64,000 nt of DNA from Siphonodentalium dalli (GCA_032622095.1 CP136069.1:68905319-68969318), one strand, 5' to 3'; counted from the first letter of the stretch, positions 1 through 12,280 are shown. Notes: generated by a model not told the origin, from the sequence alone. Numbers and translations are program-made.

Positions 1-13
1 TCGCGCGCAGCTG

Positions 14-241
14 ATTAATGTTTTCAATTATTGGTGTGGCCATGTAAAATATACAGGAATTACATGCATGTGCGTATCCACCCTAATTAAAGAACAGATA
101 AATAAAAATGCAGAAGAAGCCCTATTTATTGAGGAAATATTTAAATAACAAGTTCAACAAACATATGGTCGTTTGTTGAACTTATTATCTGAACATTCAT
201 TTGTGATAACTACTCATCAATGGTGCTTTAGAAAGGGTTAA
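14..241 (-). mobile_element. TTAA-flanked MITE, family F, copy 1
   Basis: The right edge at 230-241 reads as the TTAACCCTTTCTA terminus on the minus strand. Inside is a hairpin around 150-190 built on AGTTCAACAAAC and its complement, followed by a TATCTGAACATT stretch. The same parts in the same order recur at 836-1052 and 60275-60642. The left edge is inferred from a TTAA near position 13 and is uncertain. Confidence 0.5.
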
Positions 242-326
242 TGTTACAGCTAAGATACTTTATTGATGGATGTAATTATGTATATGTATGCAGGGAGGAA
301 CTTTTCTTGGTCATATCACACAACAA

Positions 327-412
327 GTCCCCAGAACAAAAATTGACCGCACCCCCAATATACTATGGGATTAAATACTATTGTGGGTGGGGTCAATTTT
401 TGTACTGGGGAC
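327..412. repeat. 86-bp palindromic MITE-like hairpin
   Basis: GTCCCCAGAACAAAAATTGA at 327 pairs with its complement ending in GGGGAC at 412. Most of the length is self-complementary with a short central loop. There is no coding content. It is probably a small MITE or solo palindrome; I did not find a second copy in the window. Confidence 0.6.
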
Positions 413-835
413 CTGTGTATCGCAACGCATAAATAATGCAAAATTAAATCCTTCCTCTGCCCCAATTTTCAAAATTAACCGATAAACCGATAATAATCTG
501 GGGTATTTATTTTGTATGGCCTTATAAACCTGATATATTATATAATATTAACGCCATGAAGCGCACATTGTGGAAAGGTATCATTATATCAGACAAGTAG
601 TGTAAGCCGATATGAATGAGATCTGGACATATGTAGGTCTTTGTTACCCGAACTTTCACAATATGATGCAACGGCGTTATTTCGTGACCTTCATATATAT
701 GCGTGTGAACTATTATCAATCCAAAATCCATGGAGCGATGAGAGATAAATATGCCTGTCCGAGTTTGTTATAAATCATGGGATTAGTCTTGTTATAGTTT
801 CTATACCATAGGTGGTTGACACACATTAACCATTT

Positions 836-1052
836 CTATATAATCTATACTAAAGCATAGGAAATGTTTAGATAAATAGTTCAACATGTTGAACTTATTA
901 TCTAAACATTTCCCTCAATAAATTGGACTCCTTCTGTGCTTTTATTTATCTGTCGTCTGCTAATATATAATTTGTACATCCCTGAAAATGAATTGTGGAC
1001 TATTCCGAAGTACACAATTTAACTGACTGGGAATCCAATTAGTACTATTAAC
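836..1052 (+). mobile_element. TTAA-flanked MITE, family F, copy 2
   Basis: It starts at a TTAA followed by CCATTTCTATA and contains the family hairpin at about 870-900 (TAGTTCAACATGTTGAACTTA). It ends at ATTAGTACTATTAA near 1052. The order of parts matches the copy at 60275-60642. The ends have drifted, so this is an old copy. Confidence 0.5.
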
Positions 1053-2150
1053 TTGTTTTCGAAAATAGAACAACTTTGTTCAAATAATTCTGACTAACTT
1101 CACACTTAATATTAATAGTTCGATCGACAAAAGGTTTGACCCAGAATAAATTTGGACTAAGTTGGTTTGTATACAATTTTGAAGACGAATATATCCTCTG
1201 CTACATATCCAAAATCCTCTAAAATCCGCTTTGAGCATTTTTTTTGTAATTCAAGATGGCATCCAAGATGGCTGCCATTTTCCGGTAAGTCAGTTTGATG
1301 AAATTATAGTGTCCTCTTGTAATAAATCTTGTCACATGTATACACATGTATCATTTTTGTGAAGCTAAAACATAACGCCACTTTTATGTGCCATAATTGG
1401 AACTCCCCGTCCAATATGGCCGCCAAAATGGCGACTGGAAGTGGAAATGTTTACGTTTTTTACTAATATCTTCCAGATAAGGTTCTGCCTTTTGGAACTG
1501 ATTGAGAAGTGTGACTTTTTTTGTATTTAGCATGTTAACTGACCATTGGGTCAATAAAATATGCCACTCATGTGGTTCCGACCCATTCCGATATCTCAAA
1601 AATTCGATTTTACAGAATCTAGTATAACATATCGCAAAATATCACCATTGGGATTCTAGTCATATTTCATCAAGAAATTTGAAGAACTGTGCAATGTAAG
1701 TGATGCATTATATTTTTTATCGATATTCCAAGGCAATGGTACCAAAATTGTCACATTGGATCAAAATGGCGGCCAAAATATGAAAAATGATAAATATTAC
1801 ATCGGCGTGCCATGCAACCGCTCATAAGTTGTGGTTGCAGGGGGGGGAGGTAGTAAAAAAATTACAGGATGGTATGCCGGGGTGTGTGTGTGGCCCGAGG
1901 GGCAAAAACGCGTTTTTTACAACATCATGCAAATTTTTTACTAAAGACATTTTGTGCCATTATTTGACATTTGTAACAGTTTAAAACATATTATAAGAAT
2001 TTATAACTGCAAAAACACCACATTTATGTTACTGGGACCTCATATGGGCCTTAGTGGATAATTATGACATTAAGCTATGGCATGTTGCATATGGGGCGGT
2101 GGGTGGAAAATTTCCTTCCCGACACCCTTCGAGAAATGTAAAACTGAATA
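1053..2150. other. Non-coding stretch without an assigned element
   Basis: No gene is visible. The stretch holds three scattered ATGGC(C/T/G)GCC-type motifs, near 1266, 1420 and 1766, and a G-rich segment at about 1830-1920. That segment is an inverted, diverged match to 3400-3520: both contain a G or C run next to a TAGTA(A/C)AAAAATT(A/G)CAGGA block and a GGTATGCCG block. Confidence 0.4.
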
Positions 2151-3230
2151 AATAAACTTGTCTTGATGTAACTAAAGCCTAGGTCATTGTGTGCATGAAA
2201 AAAGAGCGAGCAACTGTCTCAAACATTAATGTGACTATCAATGGCTAGAATATAACTGTCATCAAACTGTTCATCAGTGCATCAAGCCAATCAGTGAAAT
2301 ATTTGCATGTCTATCAACTCATATGATCGGTTACTCTCACAACACCTAAAATGTCCAAGCCTGACATAGTGACTGTTTGTCATTTATTATAACAGAGGTT
2401 GCTCCAGTAGACTAACAAAAGTGTTAAGGCATAATGTTAGATAATGGGCTGGTTGACAAAATAATCGGGAAATTGTGTTAGAATTTATGGAATTGTTTGT
2501 ATCCTGTACAATGACCTAAGTTGGTATATATAAGTAAACTTGTCCTGATGTAACTAATGCCTAGATCATTGTGTGCATGGAAAAAAGAGCGAGCAACTGT
2601 CTCAAACATTAATGTGACTACCAATGGGTAGAAACTATCTGCCATCAGTGCATCAAGCCAATCAGTGAATTATTTGCATGTCTTTCAACTCAGATGACCT
2701 AAAGTATCCAAGTCTGGTATAGCGCTGTGACTGCTTGTCATCTATTGTCATCTATATATATATATAAACGAGTAGGATCTGTCCATATTTTTCTCTCAGA
2801 CTCCTGGACCGAGTTCAACCAAATTTGGTGTGGTGACTCGGGATACCCTGGCGGATGTTATAATGGTATTAGTTTTTCAAAAAATTTAATTTAAAAAACA
2901 ATTTAAATGGTTTAGTTAAATTGAACAAGGAATTCAATCTTGAAAAAAATATATATTAAAACAACATATATAAATCAATATGTTTCAATGACCAAATGTG
3001 CTTGAAAGGGGCAGCCGCTAAATGAAGGCTCTGTCTAAGATCAAAATGTGTGCGAAATATCACAGGTATCTCCGATGCTGAATTCACAAAGGGAGCCTGT
3101 TTCAGCTAGTTTAGTATAATAGAAGTAAGTGGCTCCAATAGTCTAACATAAGTGGTATGGAATATGTTAGATAATGGGCTGGTTGACAGACTAATCAGGA
3201 AATAGTCAGAAATTATGAAATTGTAGGTTT
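2151..3230 (+). repeat. About 380-bp tandem duplication, second copy interrupted
   Basis: The block starting with AAACTTGTCTTGATGTAACT at about 2154 recurs at about 2535 as AAACTTGTCCTGATGTAACT. Long matches follow, including AAAAAAGAGCGAGCAACTGT in both copies. The second copy runs to about 2754, breaks, and resumes at about 3119 with the GGCTCCA..GTCTAAC..GATAATGGGCTGGTTGACA segment. The intervening 364 bp is a separate insertion (2755-3118). Confidence 0.75.
2755..3118 (-). mobile_element. Dispersed element, family L, inserted in a tandem repeat
   Basis: On the minus strand it starts with CTAGCTGAAACAGGCTCCC and ends with GACAGATCCTACTCGTTTAT and a TA run. The middle carries the ACCAAATTTGGTTGAA stretch shared with the copies at 7397-7985. 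It has no open reading frame. The empty site is visible in the first unit of the surrounding duplication, which supports these edges to within a few bases. Confidence 0.65.
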
Positions 3231-4776
3231 GCAGATGATCAGCAATTTATAAAACATTTTTTTAAATTAAAACAGCTTCCGAAACAGGTTAAACTGTTAT
3301 TTGAACTAATTGAGATCATTCCCAGTCATATTATTTATATCAGTAGAGTTTTTATGCGATTTTAGACCATTTTTAGTTAAATTTGGGGGGGGTGTCCAAA
3401 AATTGGGAGTAAACAAAAAAAAATTTTGCAGGTTTGTGGGTGGTGGGTCCCCGAAATTGCCAGATGCAAAAAAACGGCATACCTTCCTGCAATTTTTGTA
3501 CTACCCCCCCCCCCCCCCTGGTGGTTGATGAACAAAATTGACTATTCTGTTTTATATACATTGAATACTAACATTTCTGATGCATCTTGATTAATTTTTA
3601 CTATTTTAACCACTGAAATTACCAGAATTATTCGAATTATTCCGTCACATACTTGACATCAAAATCAGCAAAAAATCACTATTCAGGTTTGAACCATTTT
3701 ATTAAAGTAAAATGGAACTATCTTTGGTATCAAAGGTGTCTATTGTTTTGATATGTTAAATGTTACACACTGAGCTATTTTAGACAAAATTACTCAAGAT
3801 GGTTTGCAAATTGGCAACCAAATATCTGGTGAAATGTTAATTTGTCACATATAATCCGAACATTATTATCGGCTGTTCCGAAAAGGTAGCAAATTGTGAC
3901 TCACTTGGTTATTAAACATGCTACTTAATCAACTAAATGTTATATTCTGGTTGTCCCGGTACCTTATGAGGCATGACAAGTTCATTTTAAGGGATGCAGT
4001 CGGGGTGTGTATGGCAAAACATTCCGTACACAGGGCTGCAAATAAAAGTGCCATCCAACTAGGGACCCACCAAAAAAATATTTATTTCCTGTGACAAATT
4101 TGGGACCCACCCCTTTTTTCCAGGATTTTTACACACACTTATATATGTTTTTTTTATAATATATTGACAATTGAAAACTGTTTAGTCGTCATCCTTAATG
4201 CTGACTAATGTATATATCTCTCAGTGACAAAATATTTTATGCAGATAAAGTTATTTCTCTGTTAACCGTGTAGCTTAACAAAGATTTGACTTTGTTAATT
4301 TGAAACTAAATTTTTTATTCAAAGGTCTGACTCACTTGAATGGAACACCTTTGATTATCTCGAGCGCTAGTAACAATTATTCGCATGTGTTGCCTGCGAA
4401 TGTGATTGGCTTTGAGGCGTTCTTTTTCGAAGAACATTTGATAATACCTGCATATAGCAGTTGTTCATTTCCATTTATTTTTCTTAGAGAAGATATTTTC
4501 ATAAATAATTTTGACCTAAATATATATTCAGGGTTAGCTGAACAGTAGAATCACAGTAGTGGCACAGTTTTATACCCATATTCCTTATAAAGGTCATGTA
4601 TGAGATCATTTGGCACCCATTAATAAAACAAATGTTGCAGACAGGTGCAATGGTGCTCACACAGATCTCATGTGAACAGCTGATTTCATAGTATTTATGA
4701 CTATTGGTATTTTGTCCAACCTTTTTATTTAGCCATTGATATGATGGGGGGGGGGGGGTAATCTGAAAATGAACAT
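3231..4776. other. Non-coding stretch with low-complexity runs
   Basis: No convincing gene. It includes a C run near 3505-3520 and a G run near 4746-4758. The segment at 3400-3520 is the inverted partner of the one at about 1830-1920. The longest reading frames here have no recognisable domain and follow simple sequence. Confidence 0.4.
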
Positions 4777-5365
4777 TTAAGGGATACTGTACCCAAATGT
4801 TGTTGTTGGTTTCTGTAGTCTCTGAGTCGGAGAACAAGTAACAATTTTCCCATTATTTGAAAGTCTGTTGAGTACGAAGTAGTGTTACGGATGGCAAATA
4901 TACCGGAATGCAAAAATACAAATTGTTGTTGTCGCGTAATTTGTGTACAGTTTTCAACCAAATGTATCACATAAAAGTGTTATTATATATGCATACTAGT
5001 CCCATATACTCATTTATCGTCACTAGTCAGTGACTGGCTTGAGGTTTCTCCTGGTATCAGCATAATGTTTCAAACGATCGTGTGTGCAATGGGTTTACTA
5101 ATCCAGTATCCCTCAATTATAATTTGATTACGTCTGGTACACGGAAATTCGTATTTTAATTTACGCCATTTTATGGCTCCAGCCATAAATTCAATTTATA
5201 TTAAATTAGTAACTTTTAAATTATTAAATTTTAAGATAGCCTATTAACCTGAGCGTTTACAGAATACATCTTCGACTCAAATTACTTATGTTTCTATATA
5301 TTATCGATAATAGATCGTTGTTATCATCGGAAATTTATTGAAAATGGCGTACAGTACCCCTTTAA
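4777..5365. mobile_element. TTAA-flanked inverted-repeat element, 0.59 kb
   Basis: The left end TTAAGGGATACTGTACCC is mirrored by the right end GTACAGTACCCCTTTAA. TTAA at both edges fits the target site of piggyBac- or Kolobok-type elements. The termini resemble those of the 5631-5829 element (AAAGGGGTACTGTAC), so both may use one transposase. No transposase frame is present. Confidence 0.6.
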
Positions 5366-5371
5366 GCGGAA

Positions 5372-5482
5372 GTTGTACTTAATCGTAAATAAAAGGAACT
5401 ATTTGCGCTTAAGCGCAAATAATAGGACTTATTTGCGCTTAAGCCCAAATAACTGGAACTATATATATGTGCTTAAGTGCAG
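5372..5482. repeat. Short tandem repeat with GCGCTTAAGCGC core
   Basis: About three diverged units of roughly 33 bp carry GGAACTATTTGCGCTTAAG or close variants. The core GCGCTTAAGCGC is a perfect palindrome. The array lies directly to the right of the preceding TTAA element. No function is evident. Confidence 0.55.
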
Positions 5483-5630
5483 ACCAGTAATATATGTGAA
5501 AACGGTCTCGCATAGGCATGCATATAGAGACACACCAGTAGGCTACCTGTGCATGACCTCTCATGGCTATATTTTTAGCCAGTTGTACTTGGAGTATAGT
5601 GTTACCCACAATTAAGACATATGCATGTAT

Positions 5631-5829
5631 TTAAAGGGGTACTGTACTCTAAATCCGGCCATTTATGGGACCATCTCCTTTGAGACTGGAGTCATAAATT
5701 CGTACAAGTACAAGAGTGTATTTTGCACTGATCCATGGTTCAAATTCATTCATTTGTTGCATATATTCTGTTGAGTATAAAAGGAAATGGTCCCATAATG
5801 GTCGGATTTAGTGTACAGTACACCTTTAA
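5631..5829. mobile_element. TTAA-flanked MITE, 0.2 kb
   Basis: TTAAAGGGGTACTGTACTCT at the left is mirrored by TGTACAGTACACCTTTAA at the right. Just inside, AAATCCGGCCATTTATGGGA pairs with TCCCATAATGGTCGGATTT. The inverted repeats exceed 40 bp and the element is non-coding. Confidence 0.7.
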
Positions 5830-6056
5830 CTTGTATAATGAAATGACACACAAGTTATATTTACGACTGTAATCTCAAAATCCTTGTGCTTTTGTCTCTT
5901 GGACAGGTGTCTCCATTAATTTTGATGAAAATATTAGTCTACAAATTTGTCTATAATACACAAATACGTCAACCATGGCAACGGATCGAGCAGCACACAT
6001 AACTATAGTTGCGTTCAGCAATAATCGCCATACGTTCGCGAGGCGATCATGTGATC

Positions 6057-6473
6057 TCATTCGTTATTCAAACTTCCGTATCTCGACGAATCCTGCTGAG
6101 TAACACATTCACTGTTGCTATGGTAATTCCGATACCATCGAAAATACTCAAACGTGACCAAAACACTGAAAGACACGCAACCGATAGCAACGAGGGCAGT
6201 GCCCGTAACTATGACTATATTGAGCGAGTGGCGTAATTGTGCGTAATACATTTCAGTCTCCTCCATTTGGCGAGCAGGGGCTCTGGGGTTGAACTTATAG
6301 TCCCTCGGCACGACGTATCCTACTGTCAGCATAAGAAGTCCAGAAAATATGAAGACCAGAGATGTATTACTGAGAATTAGCTGGAGTTTGTTTGTGGTTT
6401 CACATGCACATCCGTAGCAGGCCCCATGCAGGTTATCTTCGTCGGAAAGGTCAAACGATTCATACGATGACAT
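6057..6473 (-). CDS. TMEM74/neurensin-like two-pass membrane protein
   Basis: From the ATG at 6473 this reads 138 residues to a TGA at 6057. Two hydrophobic segments are clear, at about residues 38-55 and 86-107. Between them is VPRD (55-58), then an acidic stretch with a QMEETEMYYAQL block (69-80). The C-terminal tail contains YGSLN. TM, VPR, RxMExxE..YAxL, TM, then a tail with (R/L)YGS(L/F)N is the layout I know from vertebrate TMEM74 proteins, which act at lysosomes and autophagosomes; the related neurensins are vesicle proteins. The N-terminal half is much shorter than in human TMEM74. A possible acceptor (TTGGTTAG) on the minus strand ends at 6515, and the frame stays open from it to the ATG, so an upstream exon could add residues. 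Function is inferred from family membership only. Confidence 0.75.
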   Translation of the reverse strand: MSSYESFDLSDEDNLHGACYGCACETTNKLQLILSNTSLVFIFSGLLMLTVGYVVPRDYKFNPRAPARQMEETEMYYAQLRHSLNIVIVTGTALVAIGCVSFSVLVTFEYFRWYRNYHSNSECVTQQDSSRYGSLNNE

Positions 6474-6926
6474 CACATCCAGGGGTTCGTCGAATTTCGC
6501 CGACGGCACGAAATCTAACCAAGAATAATTGCATTCACATTAATCTATAAAGGGACGTAAGGCATTCGCAGAGGGTAAATGTGAAAATTCATATAAAAAC
6601 TATAATAACTAAGAAAACGTGGAAATATATAGATAGACTTTGTTAAATAACGAGCTAGCATTGCGTGTTAAAACCCCTTTGTTATCTAAACAATACTGTT
6701 ACCTACACCAACATGCAGCCATTTTACCAACACGCAGTTTAGCAAATTCTGATCGAATCATGAAGGCCTACATTACAGAAGTTTAGAGCAATGAAAAATC
6801 GTCCATAAAACACACGTTCAACTCATCATTGAAATTACATTTGGCGATGTCTATTGATAAAATGACTTTCATTGTAACAGTATATGGTTACATAACAATG
6901 GTTTCCATCTTGTCTCTGGAGTGTTA

Positions 6927-7393
6927 TTAAAGGTGCACAATCCGATCAGACGCTCCTAAATTACTATTTATTTGGCTTCGGGGGTAAAAAATATTTTATT
7001 CGAGTCGAGGAACCCACCATTCAAAGCTCAGAGTGATCAGATATCGATTTTTGAAGTTTGTTATTTCTCGAGATGTTTAACGATATGTGGCCCAGAAACA
7101 CTTGGTCAAACGGAGGGTCTTGGAAAAAATTGCGGATGAAGATGGATAACTCTAAAATCAAGTGGTAATACGGTAAAATTTCGTGATACTTTAGTGATAA
7201 TACGGCCATATTTTGTTGCACAAAATGTTGATAAATGACAAGTTTTTGGGGCAATTTGATACAATAGTTGACAGTGGTTAGCATTATTTTATTGTAATTA
7301 AATCGATTCTGATAACTAAAGTGTATTTTGAAGAAATGTTGTTGTTGTATCCTGATGGTATGGGGACCTTCTGATCGGATTGAGTACCTTTAA
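6927..7393. mobile_element. TTAA-flanked MITE, 0.47 kb
   Basis: The left end TTAAAGGTGCACAATCCGAT is mirrored by the right end ATCGGATTGAGTACCTTTAA. It is non-coding inside. The frames it contains run through the inverted repeats and resemble no protein family I recognise. Confidence 0.7.
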
Positions 7394-7396
7394 TAA

Positions 7397-7985
7397 CTAG
7401 CTGAAACAAGCTCCATTCGGAAGCCTATATTCAGCGTCGGACTCCGAAGGGGCCGGCCCCTTCACAAAGAGGTCATATTGGACCTAAATATTGACATTGG
7501 TTCATATAGGACTTATTTGATTCTGGAATAAGCCCATAGTTGACTTATACCTGTTATTCAGTTGGATGGCGCAGGGCACAATGAAAAAACATATTTAAAG
7601 AGCGTACATCTGGTGCTGAAATAGGCCATAGTGAGCTTATTTGTTTTTATTTTATTTATGTGTTTTAAATCAAAATTTTGAAAAACCAACGCTGTTATAA
7701 CCTCCGCCAGAGTACACAGAGTCACCACAACAAATTTAGTTGAAATCGGACCAGCAGTCTGTGAGAACAATCCGGACAGACACACGGACAGACAGATCCT
7801 ACTATTTTATAGATATAGACTAGCTGAAACAGGCTCCCGAAGGGAGCCTTTATTCAGTGTCGGAGGAGCCTGTTTGATTTTCTTTTTTCTTTTGGTCACC
7901 GCACCAAATTTGGTTGAAATCGGACCAGCAGTCTGGGAGAAAATTGCGGACGGACCGACAGATCCTACTCTTTTATATATATATA
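7397..7985 (+). mobile_element. Dispersed element, family L, two copies head to tail
   Basis: The first copy starts with CTAGCTGAAACAAGCTCC near 7397 and the second with CTAGCTGAAACAGGCTCCC near 7819. Each ends with GACAGATCCTACT(A/C)TTTTAT and a TA run. The second copy has a hairpin, GGCTCCCGAAGGGAGCC, just inside its start. Both carry the (A/G)GTTGAAATCGGACCAGCAG stretch. There is no coding capacity. A third copy lies at 2755-3118 (opposite strand) and a short one at 62588-62690. Confidence 0.6.
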
Positions 7986-9582
7986 AATAAAATATGAGAA
8001 GAGATCAAAGTATATCTATGTTTCCATGTTCTGCTATAGTGATGATAGTTTTACAAACCTTTTTGATTTTTTACATCTACCCACTGCGAGTGTCTTATGC
8101 CACTTTAAGGAACTTCTCGGTAGGAATTCAGTCGCAGATTTCACATATTCTTGTCATGCGATCTAATCCGAAATGAAACTGATATACGGCAATGTCCTAA
8201 AATGTTAAGTTAACTCTAGAATCTTTACATTGACGTTATCGATTCTGACACAAAACAACCTACAATTATATCTTGTTAATTTTTATAAAACTCGAAAATC
8301 GATGTGCTAAATCCAGGTGTTACACAAACGTGTGGGCAAGCATAGCTCATTTAACGACTGACATATAAGGCGGGGATCGAATTCTATATTATGTCACAGC
8401 TGCTGAATATATAGATCATGCCATGAATCTCTAATCTGGCTACGTCTAATGTCTTATGGTACGTCACACTCGTATGGTCGATCTCCAGTGTTGGTCTCTT
8501 GTGCGTGGTCAGACTCCAGGTACCTTTTTTCCTGAAATGGCTATTTCTTGGAATGCTCTTTCGTCGAAAATAAAAAAAACCCACTAAAAATAAGGTCATT
8601 GAAAGTATGTACAAGTCCGCACCCACGAAGGCATTTCCACCTCCACTGTATTACGCTACTAATCTGGCCGCCGAAAAGCCAAATATTAATCATTGCAGGC
8701 TTCAAAATAACTGCAGCGATCTTAATTTTGACAAATTTAAAAATAATATTTCAGTATCTATGAACTGTCAATGTGGTCACCCCTGTGAAGATGCTGCATG
8801 TACATTACTTTTTTCCAATGCCTCCTATATATCTAGCAGTCAGACATGTTTTATTTCAGAAGTTAAATAGAGCCAATATCAGAATTGCAAATATTAAAGA
8901 TCTGCTTTTCGGCCTATCTGATCTAGATTGTGATAAAATGAATATTTATTTAAAATGACACAAACCTATTTAGATTCAACGGCAGATTTGGATAAGCAGA
9001 GATAAGTGTCAAAAATAACAAAACAAATAGTATTCTCCATGATTGATTCAGCAGCAAGATTAACTGATTATTGGTTGATGATTACTAAATGATTAATTGT
9101 TTTCCATTTTTTTATCCTTTGTTAGATAGCCAGTCAAATTCTCCTATTATAAACTTAATAACTCAACTAAAGCCAATTTTTATTTCTAGTTAAGACTATA
9201 GGCAGTGAACCACACTGAACTAAACTTAACCGACTCAGAGCTCCATTTTAAGAATTACACCCCCTACCTTTGGAATTATTTTACTGATACTATAAAAAAA
9301 AGTTAAAAAAATAAATAAATAATGATAATAATGAAATTTCTCCAGCTTTTTGACCAATATGTCTACACAACTCATCTTGGTGTCCCAAATGAAATGAATC
9401 AATATTCTCCGTTCACATAAGGGATAGGAGCTTCCATAAGTTCCATATCTTGTGGTCTGATCCCTGTATCGCCTCTTATCCATATCATCAATTATATTAT
9501 CTTTATTTGTATTTTGTTTATTGAGTGATAATAAAATATGTTTAAATCACTCCAGATATTACTGAATTCCGTCTGACCCACC
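7986..9582. other. Non-coding stretch with a short dispersed repeat
   Basis: I see no supported gene. A segment of about 60 bp at 8463-8520 (CACACTCGTATGGTCGATC..) recurs at 9583-9643 (CACACTCGTATGGGCGATC..) in the same orientation. This marks a dispersed repeat whose edges I cannot place. Confidence 0.4.
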
Positions 9583-9654
9583 TCACACTCGTATGGGCGA
9601 TCCCCGATGTGTGGCCTCTTGTGCATGGTCGGACCCCAGATATAACTGAATTCC

Positions 9655-9900
9655 TTATGACATCGTCAAAGGTGTCCAAAATCGCTTGGTGACTTTACAT
9701 CAAAAGCTGGAGTTTTTTTTTACTTCAAAACTCGTTGCCTGTTTATTTTTACATCAAAACTTGGCGATTTTACTTCGAAGTGGTGACCTTATTTTACATA
9801 AAAACTCGTAAGTTACATCAAAAGCTGACGATTTTGTAACACCAATACTCGTTATTGTTGCACCAACAGTCGTCGGTTACATCAAAACCTAGCATAACAC
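9655..9900 (+). repeat. Degenerate TTACATCAAAA repeat cluster
   Basis: TTACATCAAAA or a one-to-two base variant (TTACTTCAAAA, TTACATAAAAA, GTAACACCAA) occurs about nine times in 250 bp, usually followed by C(T/G)(C/T)G..GATTTT. Spacing is irregular at 25-40 bp. It looks like an old, decayed minisatellite. Confidence 0.45.
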
Positions 9901-11245
9901 GACCTAATAAACCACCTCGGCTATCGGGACAACATTAAAAACATTCCGACAATTAAGTGTTCATCTAAAAGTGCAGTAAACTCATTAAAATTGTTTCATT
10001 CATTACCAAATTACACTTTTTGTAAAACTTCCATTGGCTGATTTAGTTACTTTTAAAGTTTTAGTATTGGTACCCGTATTTACATTCCGAAATATCCCTG
10101 AGGATGCGTGACTACTCATGCCCAAGACTAGTTGCCCCGGGGTGATCTTGCATGTTCGGGCGACTGTATATTGTAAGTCAAAGGCGGGTGACCAAATATT
10201 TTTTGCTTTCGCTTCATCCAATTTTTATTTTATTTAATATCGCAAAAGATAGCCTTTACAATTTTTACTAGTATAAAACAATTATTCCCTCTTACATGCG
10301 AGTGGATACAATTAATTGCGTGATTGGTTGTAACCAGGTATCTCTTAACAGGAATCTCAGTGGCATAGCTTCACTGTCTAGAGGCTTAGAAGTTAGAACA
10401 AACCCTGGGTGATTGCCGGTCAGATTATCCTGAACAGCAGAACACGTGCGATAAAGAAATAACGAATTCTAGCACCTAACCAATATAATCAGCATCCAGC
10501 AAGCGGATGCCCAACATAAACTTCATAAATTGCGTAATCAGAACAATGTATATGGGTGTCAACGAACTTTTAACGTCTTATTTTTTGCTGATTAAAATGC
10601 GTCTACGAAATTAGACAACATAAAATACAAGACAGATAACACTATAATTTATATCCAGTCTTTCCGAATTCCAGCGCTATGAAATTCCAGTTAACCGGCT
10701 ATTGACTCATGGTAATGTTGGGTCTGCAAACGCGTTATTTTCCAAACTAGCTGGCGACTTGGTGAATTTTGATAGGCGTTGAATAAGCATAGGAAGGCAG
10801 TGTAATTCATAGAAATTGATGAAAAGCGGTGCGAATTTCAACTTAATGCATATTTTGTTGTGTTTATCTTTGTCAATTTCACGACATGGTCAGTTTGAAC
10901 CATTGTCCTGCCAAATATTAGCCATAGTATTACCCGTATAAAACCGATTAGATGGGGAGAGAACCGACTCGATCGGGAGAGAACCCAAACAAATATCAAA
11001 ATTCGCGGTTTTCGTCGTTGTTATGACTCGCACAATGGAATTTTCGTTATTATTACGTTCGGTGGGGCCACCGATTGTGAGAGGAATGGAAAAATTAGTA
11101 GAGTTATCAGCTAGATGGCTCCAAAATTGCGTTTTAACTGTCAAAACGTCGCGAAAATGTATAATTTCGATCATAAGGAACCGTCACAAATCAGTCAAGA
11201 ACCATCACAAACCGGCGATAGAACGACTTCCGATGTAACAGTTCC
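9901..11245. other. Non-coding stretch, nothing assigned
   Basis: Open frames of 70-95 codons exist on both strands but overlap one another and show no family resemblance. I see no clear repeats or inverted termini. Confidence 0.35.
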
Positions 11246-12030
11246 TATAATAATAATAATATATAGCATTCGTATAGCGCTTCATCCCTGGTGTAGCTCG
11301 AAGCGCTTGGGACTCTATATGCAGGTTATATACATGTACAGACATTAGAATATTTACTATCAATGGATACGGAGAGTGGTGCAATGTTGCTATCTATACG
11401 GCTAGTTGTGTGCGGTTAAATATTGAACAGGTGCGTCTTAAGTCGTTGCTTGAAGATGTCGATAGAGTGTGAACGACGAATGTCGAGAGGGATGGAATTG
11501 CAGACACTTGGTGCGGCGTGTGTAAACAGACGACGTTCAATTTTCTTATATTTACCCATGCGAACAGCCAGAAGCTGTTTTTCCTTTGGACGGTGGTTAT
11601 CACGGCCTGGTACATACAACGTAAGAATGTCCGAGATATATGCTGGTGCAGATGAATTAAAGTAACGATAGCAGAACGTTGCTAACTTGAAATCAATTCG
11701 CACGCGCACTGGGAGCCAATGTAGGTTTTTCAAAATTGGAGAGACATGGGTTGATTTCGGAACACACACTACAATCCTCGCGGCTGAGTTCTGTAGACGT
11801 TGCAGACGACTTAATTGTTCTTGTGAACTTCCCACGAAAAGCGCATTGCAAAAGTCCAATCTTGACATAATATTACAAGAAGCAACCTTTTTCGCCACAG
11901 GCGTTGTTAAGTATGGACGAAGACGACCAAGGCGCAACAGTTCAATTAGTATGGTACGGGAAATGTGTTGTACTTGAGCGTCCATGGATAACGAATTAGA
12001 AATATTGACAACGAGATTTTTCGCACACAT
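11246..12030 (-). pseudogene. 5'-truncated CR1/L2-like LINE, ORF2 C-terminus and 3' tail
   Basis: A minus-strand frame of about 200 codons ends at a stop at 11416. It carries the region after the palm of a non-LTR reverse transcriptase: SRLDFCNALF, then LQRLQNSAAR, then NLHWLPVRVRIDFKLA and further the PAYISDIL block. These are standard for the CR1/L2/Jockey group. Downstream, the 3' end reads AAGCGCTATACGAATGCTAT and then a TATTATTAT microsatellite (11246-11261 on the plus strand), a typical LINE tail. Endonuclease and catalytic reverse transcriptase parts are missing, as expected for 5' truncation, so it is a dead copy. The clade within the group cannot be settled by eye. Confidence 0.85.
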
Positions 12031-12280
12031 ATATATACGTAATTACTGCGGAATTAGATTCCATGTTCAAAACTGACCCGTTCTGTCGTCACGGGTACAT
12101 TACACACATCGATAAACACAGGTACAGGTACATTAAAGATGGATTATCTCTTTAAATAACACATTTGAAATAGCTATCAGCTGCAGAACGGTAATTTTTA
12201 CTACCATTTCATTTTCTTCATTGTTACTCAAGTTTCTCACATTCACCAAAGCCGCTACAAACAATTTCTACGCGAAACAC

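Noticed and set aside
1250-1790. AAGATGGC(T/C/G)GCC-like motifs as a YY1 promoter cluster
   Set aside because: Such words are common in invertebrate repeats; no start site or CpG-rich region accompanies them.
10003-10221. 72-codon minus-strand frame with a plausible composition
   Set aside because: No ATG at the start, no recognised motif and no convincing splice context.
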